From contig NC_133121.1 in NCBI RefSeq assembly GCF_033568475.1, positions 8,680,001 to 8,744,000 on the forward strand: a stretch of 64,000 nucleotides of DNA. Reading direction: 5' to 3'. The notes beneath the pieces were generated by a model. That model did not search any database, was not told where the DNA came from, and was given only the letters and a program-made list of their open reading frames with translations. Below, piece after piece: positions 11,350-23,967 of the stretch; position 1 is the stretch's first letter, and the number at the start of each line of letters is the position of its first letter. Origin of the DNA: Henckelia pumila (Eukaryota; Streptophyta; Magnoliopsida; Lamiales; Gesneriaceae). The position numbers were made by a program, and so were the translations under genes.

Positions 11350-13207
11350 TCACGCTTGTGCAATATTGAAAAGAGTTGGTCTATTCGTTGAGATCACACC
11401 ATTCATATGTACGATAAATAAATAGTTATATTTTTTACCTAAAAAAATAATGTATTATCGTATGCGATCTATTTTAGAAGATTAGTCTCACAAATTTTAT
11501 CCATCACATCGTCTCACAAAATTTTTTGTATAACTAAAATAGGATGTCAATTCGAATGGGTCGGGTCGACGAAAATATTTTTAAAAATTTTCTCAATCTG
11601 ACTCGAACCGAATCCAATAATGGTCAACCCGAACCCAACTAATCCGACTAACCAATTAATCCGAACCAACCCTATTTTATTCTTTTAAAAAAATAATTAA
11701 ATAAAAATTAAAAGCACACAATAATGAGAGTAATATTGAATTTACAAAATTTAAACTTATGTATAATTTAAATTTGAAAGTCTAATCATATAAAATTTAA
11801 AATATACTAACTACAAAAAATAAAAAAATTATTTTTAAAATCAAAATTGTACAAAAAAAGTATTACATGATAAAAATATGTTATATCAATTATACAATAA
11901 ATTTTTTCAAACATTTAACATATATAAAAATTTAACAAATATTTCTTAATTTTATATTAAATAATTATAATAACGAGTTTCGGGTTATCTCGGGTCAATC
12001 TGGGTTGAACCGAGCGCAAACCCGATTAATTTTTTCGAATTAGTTCCGATTCAACTCTAACCCAAAAACTTCAAATCTTCATCCGATATTTTTCGGATCG
12101 ACTCGTGTCGAGTTGACAATTAGATTCACTTTTGACAACCCTTAATGAAAATATGTGCTTCTCTCATCCACTCTTAACATTTTATAAAAATTTTATAACT
12201 TATTCTTCTAATTGTGACGGGTGGACACGTGTGTTTCCTGCACTTGGGTATGCATTTTCTTGACAATATAAACCATGTGATACAAAAGAGCCTCTATATT
12301 ATTACAATAATTTTTAGATTTGTAAAAATATAACATTAACACCTATATCATAATACAACCATTTTCCTTTACCCAAAAAAAAAAATCCAATAATAAAACA
12401 TTTATTAAACATTTTTCACTTTATTTTATAATTTATATTTTGTATATTATTAAATTTTTTATTTTCCATATTATTTTCCTTAATTAATTTGTGATTGCAA
12501 ATAATATTATTAATTTTTTATATAATTTTTTATTTCAAAAAAATAAAAAATATCTAAAATGAATTAGTTATCAAGTGGATGAAGTGACTGTTGCGAATAA
12601 ATATCTAAAAAAAGATTAATTATCAAGTCAATGGAAAATTGGAAATCCATCCGTTCTACATTTTTATGACACTTTGATTTATTTTTTTTAAAAAAATAAT
12701 CTTACATAAAATTCAATATTAAATTTAGGAAAAAAAATCATCATAATGATATTATTTACCATTATTTTTAATCTAAACAAATGCATCATTATTAATTTTT
12801 TTATGGTTGAAATCTAAACAACGTTAATTTAGTAAAATGACAAATTAATTTAACCATCGTTTGTTTTTGGACAAGTGTGCAAATAATATAATAAGTTAAG
12901 GGTGTGTATGCATATCAATTTTTCACAAGAACTACTTTTGCAGGTTTGTATGACCTTCATTATATTGCAATGTTTCACATTAAATTGCAGTATGGTCATT
13001 CGTCAATTTTGATAATTATGAAAATACATTTTTTTCAGGGTAATAAGGAGTAGAATGCTATGGTGCTGAAGTAACCCATGTCATACTCTCAGAAAAAGCT
13101 CAAACAACTTTTAAACAAAAGGGTACCTATACCCAAAACCGACATAGATGGATAGGTAGAGAATACCTTGGGTAAACTGCTTTGATGTCATTGACGGGGA
13201 ATTCTTA
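11350..13207. other. AT-rich intergenic DNA
   Basis: No coding potential is supported. It contains a possible non-autonomous element (11547-12122, listed separately), a segment resembling decayed 'gtctcacaaa' repeats at 11480-11530, and long A/T tracts up to 12900. Confidence 0.5.
11547..12122. mobile_element. Possible non-autonomous element with imperfect TIRs
   Basis: TGTCAATTCGAATGGGTCGG at the left and the reverse complement of GAGTTGACAATTAG at the right form weak inverted ends. Both ends are rich in CGGGTCGG-like words and enclose AT-rich DNA. No target duplication was identified, so the boundaries are approximate. Confidence 0.35.
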
Positions 13208-13336
13208 GCCGGCAGATGGGCAGTGCCCAATCTGCCGGATCCAATGGCCCCGGGCCATTTTGCACATCACATCATAATGATGTGTCAAGGCCCGGGGCCA
13301 TTGGATTGCCCTCTGGGCACTACCCCGGAGGGCAGC
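13208..13336. mobile_element. GC-rich foldback (MITE-like)
   Basis: A perfect inner inverted repeat (CCAATGGCCCCGGGCC at 13240 and its complement ending near 13306) is flanked by outer arms that each carry their own small GC hairpin (GGGCAGTGCCC and GGGCACTACCC types). The GC content is far above the surrounding DNA. No obvious terminal duplication was found. Confidence 0.7.
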
Positions 13337-14034
13337 ATAGACATTCCCGTCATTGACATAGGATGAGTTTGGTAAATTGATTGACATTGTAGCAATTGAC
13401 CACCAATGATGTTAAATTGAACGTCAACTTAAATATTTTTTTTTTTTTATATTCTTGTGTGTCTATATTATTCGACCAACTTAGATAAGAGTGGAATGTG
13501 GTCGACTAACAAATTGAATTTATTCAAGATGACTCGAATGGTTGTGTGTGCAGAAATTAATCAACAAGATAATTTGTTTCTGGATGTTCGGAGATTTCAA
13601 AACTCTTGCGTCATCCCTTCTTTTTCCTCGGAAATATTCAATCTAGAAGATTTTGACTATTACAACACTTTGAAATAGTTCACTACAAAATTAGGACTTG
13701 CACATGATGGATGCCGACCGCCGATTGGGATCAAATGAAACAAGAGAAAAGATAGGATTCTCAGACGTGTATGAAGATAAAAAACAACAATTTCAAACAA
13801 ATAACATCAAATTCGTTCGAACTTATCTAACCCGCCCTTTTTAATTTAAAAACACCAAAAAATATCTTACACTTATTTTTCAAAAAGCGTAATTGAAAAA
13901 TACTTTTTAAAAAAACTTTTCAAAGAAAATTTATAAAAATTCCGAAAACATATTTTAAGTTTTTTTTTTTCTTCCCCCGCTAAATAGTGCCCTATTTAAC
14001 AGTTCCAAGCCCATGTTTTGATCATAATACTTTT

Positions 14035-15504
14035 ATGGATTCCTCGCCTTCTCCCGCAAATCAACCGACGTTGATAGAAGATCTTACGAATTTCTCGTCT
14101 GAAACCATCCCTCTCGATCTCTCCTATCCCGGTGTTCACAGATTCCCCATGGATGTCGATAACCCTTCGCCGCCTGTTGCCGCCGGAGATGGGCCAACCA
14201 ATTCTTCTTTAGAAAATCTGAGGGGCAAGGTGTTTTCGGAAGCAGCAATGGATGAATGTAGTTGTGAGTTCTTGCATCAGAAGCTCCAAGAAAAGAAACC
14301 GGAAGACATCCAAATGATCCTTTCAGAGGTGAAAGATTGCATATGCGATTTGATGATCCATCGGTGGGGTAGCTATGTGATTCAAAAGCTTTTCCATGTA
14401 TGCGACGAGGAACAGATGAACCAATTGGTTTCTTTGATTACTGCTAATGTCAGTTTACTCATGTCAGTCTGTCTCCACCCTCAAGGGTATGTAAATGGAT
14501 GTTCGTGTTTCGCTGTGACCTCCGTGAATGCGATAACTCGATTTCGTGTTTCTTTGCAGTTCTGAGTCCATGAAGAAATTTCTCGAGTGTCTCATCACAC
14601 AGAAGCAAATATCTTATATGATAGCGGTCTTCAGTTATTTCACGGTTCCCCTCGTAGAAAACCAGTTTGGTTCTGTTGTTGTTGGTCATTTCTTCCGTAT
14701 CTTCCCTGCAGAAGACACTGAAGTATTTGATATTTATAATTGAGTTTCATGTTCCTTCTTTTTTTCTTTTTTTTTTTTGTGTATTTACCATATCTATAAC
14801 AGTACTTGTGTATTTCACAGCCAATACTCAAGGTGATAGCTGATGATTGTTCGGAAATCATTGTGGAAGACAGTGGATCCCGCCTTCTGCAAGACATCAT
14901 GACAAAAGACTGCTCTTCACGAGGGAGTGTGAAGCATATTATTACAGTAATGTTCCTAAATATATTTGATCTGTCTCTAGAACAATTTGGGTACGTTTCC
15001 TTTTCATATCCCAAGTTACAAATTTGCTTTATTATCCAAAACCAAACATTTTTCCGGTTTCAGAAATCGTCTAGTACAACATGTAATAGGATTTGAGATG
15101 CCACATCTGACAGAACGTATAGTATCTAAACTGACCGGGGTTTTTGATATCCTGTCGAGGGACCTATATGGAAGCGAGGTAGTAAAGAAATTGATGGAGG
15201 CATCCGATAACAAATATGCCCCTCAAATCATCGATGAGCTACTCAGTAGTGATGAGTTACCAGGTCTAGTAGTTGATCCTTGTGGCAACTCTGTTCTCCA
15301 AACTGCGAAGAAATACTCTAAGGTGCCAATAAAAATGCTCGGCTTTATTTCTTTATTTACAGTCTAGCTAGCTCGGAAAACAGAAAACAAAGCTTTAGGT
15401 TAATACAAGGTTATCTGATCTTGCAGGGAACTGTTTGCAAGACTTTGAATGATCTGATTGGCCGGTACTCTCAACTGATGAACCCGCCCCTGCAGTGCAT
15501 ATGA
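14035..15504 (+). CDS. Pumilio-family RNA-binding protein (PUF, APUM7-12-like), complete
   Basis: The five-exon model (14035-14486, 14560-14722, 14821-14990, 15064-15322, 15427-15504) keeps phase at every junction and encodes 373 aa. The start is the first in-frame ATG. An N-terminal low-complexity Ser/Pro region (~60 aa) precedes eight PUF repeats. Recognition positions 12/13/16 read approximately C-E-H, S-Y-Q, S-E-K, S-V-G, S-R-Q, N-R-Q, S-E-K and N-S-Q, so repeats 2, 5, 6 and 8 look canonical and the others do not. PUF proteins bind 3'-UTR motifs and repress or destabilise mRNAs in the cytoplasm. Introns cut inside the repeat helices (after HPQG and FG), exactly as in the paralogue at 34079-35473, and exons 2 and 4 have the same lengths (163 and 259 nt). 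The target motif cannot be predicted reliably. Confidence 0.88.
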
Positions 15505-18205
15505 CTTTGTTTGCATGTTTTTGTTCGTTCTCTGATATTCGATACTTAATATTTTTGTGTTTAGGGTGTTGTTTTAAAGATTGAATGAATATTAGTACTT
15601 ATGTTTGTGTTCTGGCTTTGTTCCATCCCATCTCAAGATAGATTGTCTCTACCAATTATTTGCTCCAGGATTCTGGAAATCAGCTTTTCTCCATTTCTGA
15701 AGAGAGTGTGTTGATTGAGTTGAGTATTTGAGTTGGCTATAGCCTATAGGCTGCTTGCTAAATGGTGTGTAAAAATCATGATGTAGTGTACAGTTGATTA
15801 GCAGAAGTTTTCTCAGTCTAATACTCAGTGCGATATTCTCAATTATATGTAGTCTGTTGGTGTGAATTGCGTTTTGGTGGATTTCAAATTGGTTTTTTGT
15901 AGTTACGTCAGGCATCATATGTAGACACTAGACAATTAGTTGATTCTTGTTTCATGATTATAGAAGTGTATTGTTGATAAAATCTTCTGCTTTATTGATT
16001 TTTTGATCTGCGATTATTTCAAGTATGTGTTTGACGGTTAATGAGATCCTAGCATAGGTTGAACTAAACCGCGTTTGACACCTCTCAATTCTATCTCATG
16101 TAGGTCTATGTAGTGTTGCTGAATATTTAAAGTCTCGCGGCTTAAAAAATTACCAGGAAATAGAAAGGAAAAAAACTGTTTTAGTTATACACCATGTTTG
16201 TAGCTGCTGTCGCCTGTCAACATGACAAAACAAGTTGAAGTACATCCCATCCCAAGTTTAACTTGACCACCATCTGTAACTTACGATCATTGTGGTTGAG
16301 TCTTGATGTGGAAAATGGCGCACGAATGGACAGTAACTTTCTGGTTGTGTTGCCTAGGACTATAATGGAGCAGTGTCACTGGAGATATAATCTCTTTTCT
16401 TCATTAGGTGCATAGTCGAGGCAAAATTCCACTTCTAGAGATTCACAAGAAAATAAGGAACTTAATGAGTGGAGGAGGGTCATTATGTTCCGACTGTTTT
16501 GTGCCATTCTATCCATTCAAAAACTTCTGTTTGTTCACTTCTGAGCCCCATTCTGCTTCATGACCTTACAGAAAGAGGTGTAACTGCGACGTTGAAGTAC
16601 ACTTTTTCGTTTTGCCATTTCACGGTTTGCCAACTTTGATTGTTCTACACTTAGCTGATACTTGCACTCAAAAAATTTTCAAAAGCTAAGAATGGAGTCG
16701 TTTTGCTGTATTTAATTCTTCACAAAATCTGTTAACCGTTGGGTTTCTCTCGTAGCATCTACAAAAATATAGCCTATCACCTTAACTTGAATTTGGACCA
16801 AGGTATGCAACTAAACAGTTCATATATGTTAGTCTTTTAGTTTTTTGGTTTAGTTGTCATGACACTGCTCGTAGATGAGAAGAAAGGAAAAGGAGTCAGG
16901 TGGGTGTGGGTGTGGGTATTGGCGTCTTGCCATTGGAACTTCATATGTTTCTTAATTCTTATTCATACATAACACAATAAAGTAAATATATTGGATCTCT
17001 AGTGAGATTTCGGGTCGTAGCTTTTAGTTTGAGTGTTATAATTTTTTATTGATATTGGTGTAATCCTCCTTGTTTTACTGATTTGCGTAATTACTATTAC
17101 TATTACCATCAAAAATATCGAATGAAATATGATATCTTGTGTTTATACATAAAGCAATCTAATCTATCCACATACCACATTTATTGTCGATGAAAAATTT
17201 GAGGGAAGCCATCAAATGGTTTGATTAATAATGAAATATTATTTTCGCATTTGAGGGTGCATTAGTAAGATAGAGGTTAGATTGATATCTATTTATACGC
17301 CAATTTATAATATTTCTATCACCAAATAGCATGATTTGTCCAAATGACGATCACTAGCTTAATTATCATTGTCATCACATGATGTGTGATGATGTTAGTG
17401 TTAGACAGTGTTTTGGAGAGATTCAGCTTGTCCTTCATAACAATTTGAAATTTGTGAAAAGAAAAGCTGAAAATGAAAAAATTGCACCATTTGTCTTTTG
17501 GATCTTGTGATGCATAATGTAGCTCATGTGTTTTCTGTTTTTTTTTTTTTTTTTTCCAAATTCCAAGCTATTAATTAATATCATTTTCTCGTTTAAGTGT
17601 CGAAGTTATGAGTCTCTATCTTACCATTGTTTGACCCAATTCCTTGGTGTAGAACATATATTATTTGAAATTTTATAATAACTAGAAGGGGTGCACGTGA
17701 GAACATATGAATTATTAACATGTTTATAAAATTACCATCATTTGGAAGTGAAATTAATCATCTAATTAAAGATGCATAGAGTCTATCTTTTTAGACTAAT
17801 TAAATCTTCTTATTTTCTTGATTAAATATTTTTTTTCAAAGAAAAAAATATTAGGAAACACAACGACAATTAATTTTATTTCATAGATTTCGGAAAAAAC
17901 TTAATTATTTCAACTAATTATAACGAATGAATCTAATAAGTAGCCTAAAAAAATATTCTACACCTATTTTTCTAGTATTTTCATAGCAAAACAAAATAAA
18001 TGTACCAAAATCAAACGACTACTTTATCTGTGTAAGAGTTTCATAATTTAAAATTTTAATTTTATTAATCAATAGGCTTTTTGTTAAAAAGAAAAAAACA
18101 AAACAAAACAAACAAAAACGAAGAAGAAGAAGCAATGCATAAGAAATACAAGCCAAAAAAAAGGTAAAAAATACACCAATGCAGTAATACTAATGCTAAT
18201 GAAGG
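15505..18205. other. 3' flank of the PUF gene and intergenic DNA
   Basis: No further gene is seen. 16640-16880 has a homologous copy at 9160-9350. Poly-T near 17540 and A-rich tracts near 18100 interrupt an otherwise unremarkable AT-rich stretch. Confidence 0.5.
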
Positions 18206-18362
18206 ATAGATTTCAACCTAGCATATAGGTAATACCCCAATGATAGAGCTAATGTCTCATAATTTGTCACGTCAACAATATATAATTAATTACGCCTATG
18301 TGTAAAAATACGAACTGTTGGATGCATGGTTTGGGTATTACTCATATGCTAAGATTTCATCT
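18206..18362. mobile_element. Small MITE-like inverted repeat
   Basis: AGATTTCAACCTAGCATATA at the left and the complement of TATGCTAAGATTTCATCTA at the right form imperfect ~30-bp TIRs containing GGTATTAC-type words. The interior is about 95 bp and non-coding. Family and target duplication not determined. Confidence 0.5.
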
Positions 18363-19158
18363 ACCCTAATGAACGAAATTCCTGACAAAACTCCCCCAAA
18401 TAAACAGTAGAAACAATGAAAAGAAAATAGTAATTTGTTTGCATATTAGACATAAATTAATTTTGTTTTTCACCACAAAAAAATTCTAGAATGACAATTA
18501 CCATAATAAAACGAATACACTTTCATCAATTAGTTACCAATATTTTCCGCTATTATATATATTTTTTGAAATTAATTGGTCAATCACTTTGCATATAAAT
18601 TGATAATCGTATGAGTGGTTTGAACTTGTTTGGACAGTACAATATGCAAATATCAATTTGTACCAAAAGTTCTACGAAAACCCTTCCACCATTGTTGATC
18701 CGACTACGTACAGTCAAACATATTATCAATTTCTCACCTCTGTCTGTTAATAGTACTTACTCATCAATCACTTCGACGTCCCGCTCAATTGTTACATGTT
18801 AAAACTTGTAAACTCTCATTCCCACTATCGGGTTGATTCAAACTCTCAAGCTTGTTTTATAATATCTTCGTTCTCTCATATTAGATTTTTATTAGATCAA
18901 TTTTATATATATATATATATATACAAACAATTAATATATTCAACATCAATAAATGAGTTGTATCGTACGTTCACATATTTGCAGATTGAACTACTTTGTG
19001 ACGTCATTTGATAACAAAAGTTTATTAATGGATTGGATTGAATTTATAGATCAAATCTATTTTTCAAATTCTGCTGAAATTTTTCTTCAGCGGTATAGTA
19101 TAAATATGAATATTAGTAATTCAATGACATACAACCAAAAATGTTATTATAATGAAAA
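18363..19158. other. Intergenic, AT-rich
   Basis: No supported gene. A short (TA)n run lies near 18905-18925. Confidence 0.5.
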
Positions 19159-19339
19159 ATGTTAGAGATACAATAAATATCGTGTACAACGATATTTACA
19201 ACAATAATATCGTGATATTTTTCTATTTTATCACGAGATTTTATATTTAATTTATCGTGAGATTTTGATAATTAAATTCTTGTACTGAATTTTTATGTTG
19301 TAAAATTTGTTGTACAAATTTCGTTGTATATGTAGCATT
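19159..19339. mobile_element. MITE, family shared with 59603-59785
   Basis: About 180 bp carrying repeated ATATCGTG/TATCGTGAGATTTT words. The right end TGTAGCATT is the degenerate complement of the left end. A clearly homologous copy in the same orientation lies inside the CACTA element at 59603-59785, where the ends (AATGCTAC) are better preserved. Confidence 0.7.
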
Positions 19340-20128
19340 ACTCAATATATAATAACTTTCAAATCATAGTAATTTAATGTTATTAATTGTTTCATTGTTT
19401 ACTATAAAAAATTAATTTAATTGTTATATTTCAGTGTTAAATGAATCGTATATCAATTAATAAATAATTATAAGAATATTATATACGTCATTAAAGATTT
19501 TGAAAATTTCTAATACAAAATAAAAAATAAATATGATTCAAACGACGTCGGTGGTTTTGAAACCAATTTTTTTTTCATTTTATCATGAATATTCATTTCA
19601 TTTATTATTATATTTAAATATTATAAATTTTTACTATATTATAATAGAAGAGAGTATCATAAAAATTACTTTTGGTATTTTTAAGTGAACATCCTAAAAT
19701 GCCCCTAATTTTACTAATTGAAATTTAAAAAATCAATAAAAAATAATAATAAAGTAATATTTCATTCTTACTATCCCACTTTTCTTAACCTCTCTCTCTC
19801 ACGATTTATTCACTATTGTATAATATTTGGTTGTGCTCCTCGCCCAAAAACAATTTATTTATGTGATAAAAAAACATAAAATATCTCATGTTTTTTTTAT
19901 CTTTTTTTCACTCAAATTTTTCTTTCAATTATTGTATTTATGTAGTTTTCACACATGTCGTGTATTTTTTTTTCTAGTAAAAATTATACCTGAACTATTT
20001 TGCACTCTTGATATTGAGTTGTTGATCTAAAGTAATTCGTTATTTATACCTCTTCATACTTCCATCTATGTACCACTAGGCACCCAACTACTCAAAATGT
20101 TCAATTCTTTCATCTAGACTATTACCCC
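19340..20128. other. Intergenic, AT-rich
   Basis: No supported gene. Only short, low-complexity open frames are present. Confidence 0.5.
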
Positions 20129-20136
20129 TATAAATA
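20129..20136 (+). promoter_or_regulatory. Possible TATA box
   Basis: TATAAATA lies inside the small palindrome CCCCTATAAATATAGGGG, about 210 bp upstream of an ATG at 20343. It fits a plant core promoter, but the downstream transcription unit is speculative. Confidence 0.3.
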
Positions 20137-20342
20137 TAGGGGTTTCATTTGTTATTTTTTCTAATTAACATTTTTCTCATTATTAATTATCTATTAATTG
20201 ATACCATCATTAATTACTCTTCTTTGATTGTTTCTTTCACTGCAATTTCTTTGACTACGTTTTTTGTTTCTAGACGTTTCTTCTATATATTACCCCTTGC
20301 TGTGACTTCATCGTTTCTTGTTTTTTTTTCTTTCTACAAATA

Positions 20343-20670
20343 ATGGCCCGTGCCAGGAAGCCCACTCAAGGTCTGCTTACTCACTACGTACCACACTCTT
20401 CTCTTCTTTATATCTAAGATGCTCTTTATTTTCATTTTCCCAATTCTCATTTTCTCACTTCTCCTCACATGAATCTTTCTGCCGAGGTGCGTGTCGATTG
20501 TTCTCCACTCCTTCCCCTTGATGGTTGGTATAACTTGAATCTCGGGCTTCTTTTAATTTGCTTATGGTTGTTGATGTTTGTATCGTTTTTTTTTAATTTC
20601 TTCACAACTTGCAGGCCCTGTGAATGGCTGTTCGCTTCGTTAATATTTGAGCAGCATAGACAATTGTGAG
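20343..20670 (+). other. Possible small transcription unit, unrecognised
   Basis: ATG at 20343 opens a short frame (MARARKPTQ) that reaches a plausible GT donor. A second frame from ATG 20469 (MNLSAEVRVDCSP...) reaches a GT donor near 20523. A good acceptor (TTGCAG, ending ~20613) would join it to PVNGCSLR and a stop. With the upstream TATA box this resembles a small gene, but no domain is recognised and chance is a real alternative. Confidence 0.2.
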
Positions 20671-20699
20671 TTGCATTTAGCTTTCATTTCTCCCCCATG

Positions 20700-22214
20700 C
20701 ATATTTTTTGTCTCTTAATTTCGGTGTCCCACTTGGTGTCTTGGGGGCTTCATTTACGTTAGTGTTACAAAACTTGGTACTCTTCTTGCATTATATATGT
20801 CTCTCAACTTAATTCTTCTTTGAATTTCTCTTTCTCTTCTTTGCTAGCTCATTATTATTTTTGGTGTTCTAAAGATTTTGCCCTAAGCCTGTACACAGCA
20901 ATTATATATGTTGCAATATCAAGAGGAGTTTTTATGAATACTACTAAAATTTTGATCAAACCAGATGTTAATCAAACAGATGATTCACAAACAAAAAATG
21001 TACAAACAAGTGCTAGAACCTAGCTAGAAGTATTCGTTTGGCTGCGTAACTGAAATATTTCCTTAGAATTAGAAAATGTTGTGCGGATGGTTTTTGTTTT
21101 TAATTTATTTTCCTCCCGTGTGTGAATGATATAGATTTATGTTTCATTTAAAGTTATTACTTCAATTATAGTTCTGAAATATAAATGCGTGTATTACAAG
21201 TATACTTACATGCTAAGTCATAAGTTTCATTGTCCAGAAAACATGAACAAATTTTAAATAACCTCGCTCATCTCAATTCATATCTTATATCAGTTTAAAA
21301 CATTACAAAATAGGATTTCCATATAAATTATGTGCCAATAATGTTGTCATCATTTATTGTTTTTCAAGATGGGTTTGTATCCGCTACCAAATGCTCAAAC
21401 TAATCATAATATCCTTTCTCTTCATCACAGCATTGGAAGAGAGATTCAAAGTGACGAAATTTTACGAAGGAGCTTACCAAACAAATATAACCACTTATTC
21501 CTTTGAGTGAATGGAGCCAAATATATTATTTATGAATGTGATATGAAATATGAACAGATTAATTACATTTACATCGATCATTTTTTGGCATAAATAATTT
21601 CTATAATTAATCATCATTTTAAGAAAATTCACCCAAAAATAAATGACTCCTTGCAATAAATTCAAAACTGATTTCATTACTATTGAAATTTTTATCTTAA
21701 AATTATTATTAGGTAATTAGATGAAATAATAATAAAAAATAAACGGATAAGTACATCAAATTAAAAATCTGAACAATCATCTCATATTTATGGAGATCCA
21801 TTGTTTAGTATACATTATTTACATTAGTATATTAAGAGACTTCATGAGTGGAAAAGTGTTTTGTTCCACTGAATTTACAATAAATTATATCATATTTAAT
21901 AGCCCTGGAAGTGGATTAATCTGAAAAATTTTTAACCTATAAAAATGACTTCTTTTAAGTTTAGCCGGCCATATCAATTTTTTTTTCCAAAAGCATTGTG
22001 GTTGTGAACCGCGATGCTATATGCGTACATTTCAAATTTTCCGTGAAATGTACCTTTCTAGTATATTAATATATTTAAATTTTTTGTATATTGTTTTAGT
22101 ATTGAATTAGATAATGATGTCGATGACTTTTGAAAATTCAGGCTATGTTTAGCATATATTGAACACATGTTGCTATTTTAAAGCAGTTGCATGCAAAATA
22201 CAAAAAACTGCAAA
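20700..22214. other. Intergenic, AT-rich
   Basis: Nothing recognisable; no supported gene, repeat boundary or RNA. Confidence 0.45.
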
Positions 22215-23280
22215 ATACAAGTGTTCGTTTGAAGTTGGATATAAGATAAATAATATAGAAATAAGTAATATATTGTAATAAAAAATAGTAGTTAATATAA
22301 AATTTGATTTGATCGATAAATTATAATTTTTTTGAAATCATTGAGGCCACGTTTGGTACGTGGGATTAGGATGGGATAAGGACAATAGTCCTTTGTTTGA
22401 CTCGTTTTTAGCGCAAAATCTGCCATCTCCCGGCCCGTGATTAACTACTGTGGATGCCCGGAAAATGAAGGTTAATAAGCCTCCCTTTCACCTTGGTATT
22501 AGCAATCCCTATATCTACAGTGGAAAGAGAAGGAACTCTGTTTTCCCTTTTACCCTTCGCCCTACTTCACCACCCATATCTTATCTCCCATATCAAGCTA
22601 GGCGCCGTGCTCCACAGCTGGACAAAATATGAGGTTGCAAATTTGTTCACAATTTGAAGATGGTAATGATTTTTTTTATTGTTTTTACAACAAACTTCAG
22701 AACAATTATCGACTAATCAAGCCACCTCCTGCACAATTTCTCATTACCAATATCAGTAGCATTACTTAAGGAGAACCACATGAAGAGATCGACGTGAATC
22801 ATAGAAGAAATGGACAGATTTGAACGCAAAAAAATTGAAATGTCGAATTGTTGGTCTCCCACTTTGAGGCGATGCAGCAGCTAATGTGTGTGTGGGTGGA
22901 GAAAAAGGAGAAAAACTGAAGATGTCAAAAGAGATTAGATCATTCTCATTTTTCATAGGCTTATACAGAGATCGGGGGCAATTTTGGAAAAAAAAACTCG
23001 ATTGTCCAACTTTTAATCTTACACACACAAAATCAAACAAACAAATTAAAATTTTATAAATATATTCATAATTATATTCAAAAAATATAATTATCTCTAC
23101 ATTAATAATCCCATCACACATACCAAATGATTTGATTGATGTAAGATAAATAATTTATGATTTGATTTATGTGAGATAAATAATTGAAAGATGTATAAAT
23201 AATATCACAAAAAAACGTAAATAGATAAGATAATTTATAGGTAGATTAATTATCTATAACTTCAAACACACCCTAATTAT
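22215..23280. mobile_element. Tourist-like MITE split by a second insertion
   Basis: The left part (22215-22335) resembles the left part of the MITE at 57302-57687 (GATAAGATAAATA, ATTTGATTTGAT). The right part (23125-23280) resembles its right part (ATTTGATTGATGTAAGATAA, GGATAAATAATAT). The ~785 bp between them is a separate unit with its own ends: CACGTTTGGTACGTGGGATTA near 22346 and the complement of AATCCCATCACACATACCAAATG near 23125. No TTA duplication is evident for the outer MITE, so the boundaries are approximate. Confidence 0.5.
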
Positions 23281-23967
23281 TTAAGGTCAGACAACGAAAT
23301 AGTATATTTAACATATTCATGCAAATAATAAAAAAGTTCATTGATGAATAACAAAACATAGGCGTCGAGATGGAAGTTATAAATGGTGAAAAGACAGTTC
23401 GTTTTTCAACAAGAAAAGGAGAAGAACTAATATAAAAGAGGGGAAGATAAAAAAATAGAAGAAAAAAATTGAAGTGTAGATGATATATTTTGTAAAGTTG
23501 TTGAAATGAGAATGATTAATATGGAAAACCAAATTAACTTTTCTATTATAAAAATATATGAGAGAGACTAGTTATTTGAAAGTATTTATAATGTTTAGCA
23601 CTGAAAGTATTTAATTTGTAACTTCTATTAGTGTTCAATTTCCATAAACGAAGATTGAATAGCATTTGTGTAATGAAAATAAAGTTAGAGGTTGAATAAA
23701 TTATTTAACTAGTATATACCATTTTTAGGTCACTCATGAGAAGAATGTTAGATGCTAATGTCAAAAAAATTCGAATAATAAACAACAAATTTTTTTTTAA
23801 AACCAATAATAAACAACAATTAAAAACATATGTATGTTAATAGTTTCACCAAATGTAATGGTAAAATAGAACATAAAATATAGAAATAAAAGTTCAAAAT
23901 ATTCACTTTACACTCAATCTTGGCGCCCTAAACACGAGAACATAAAACATAAAAGTAAAAGTTCACA
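23281..23967. other. Intergenic, AT-rich, 3' of the NYN gene
   Basis: No supported gene. The end nearest 23967 is probably the 3' UTR of the NYN gene; I cannot fix a polyadenylation signal with confidence. Confidence 0.45.
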
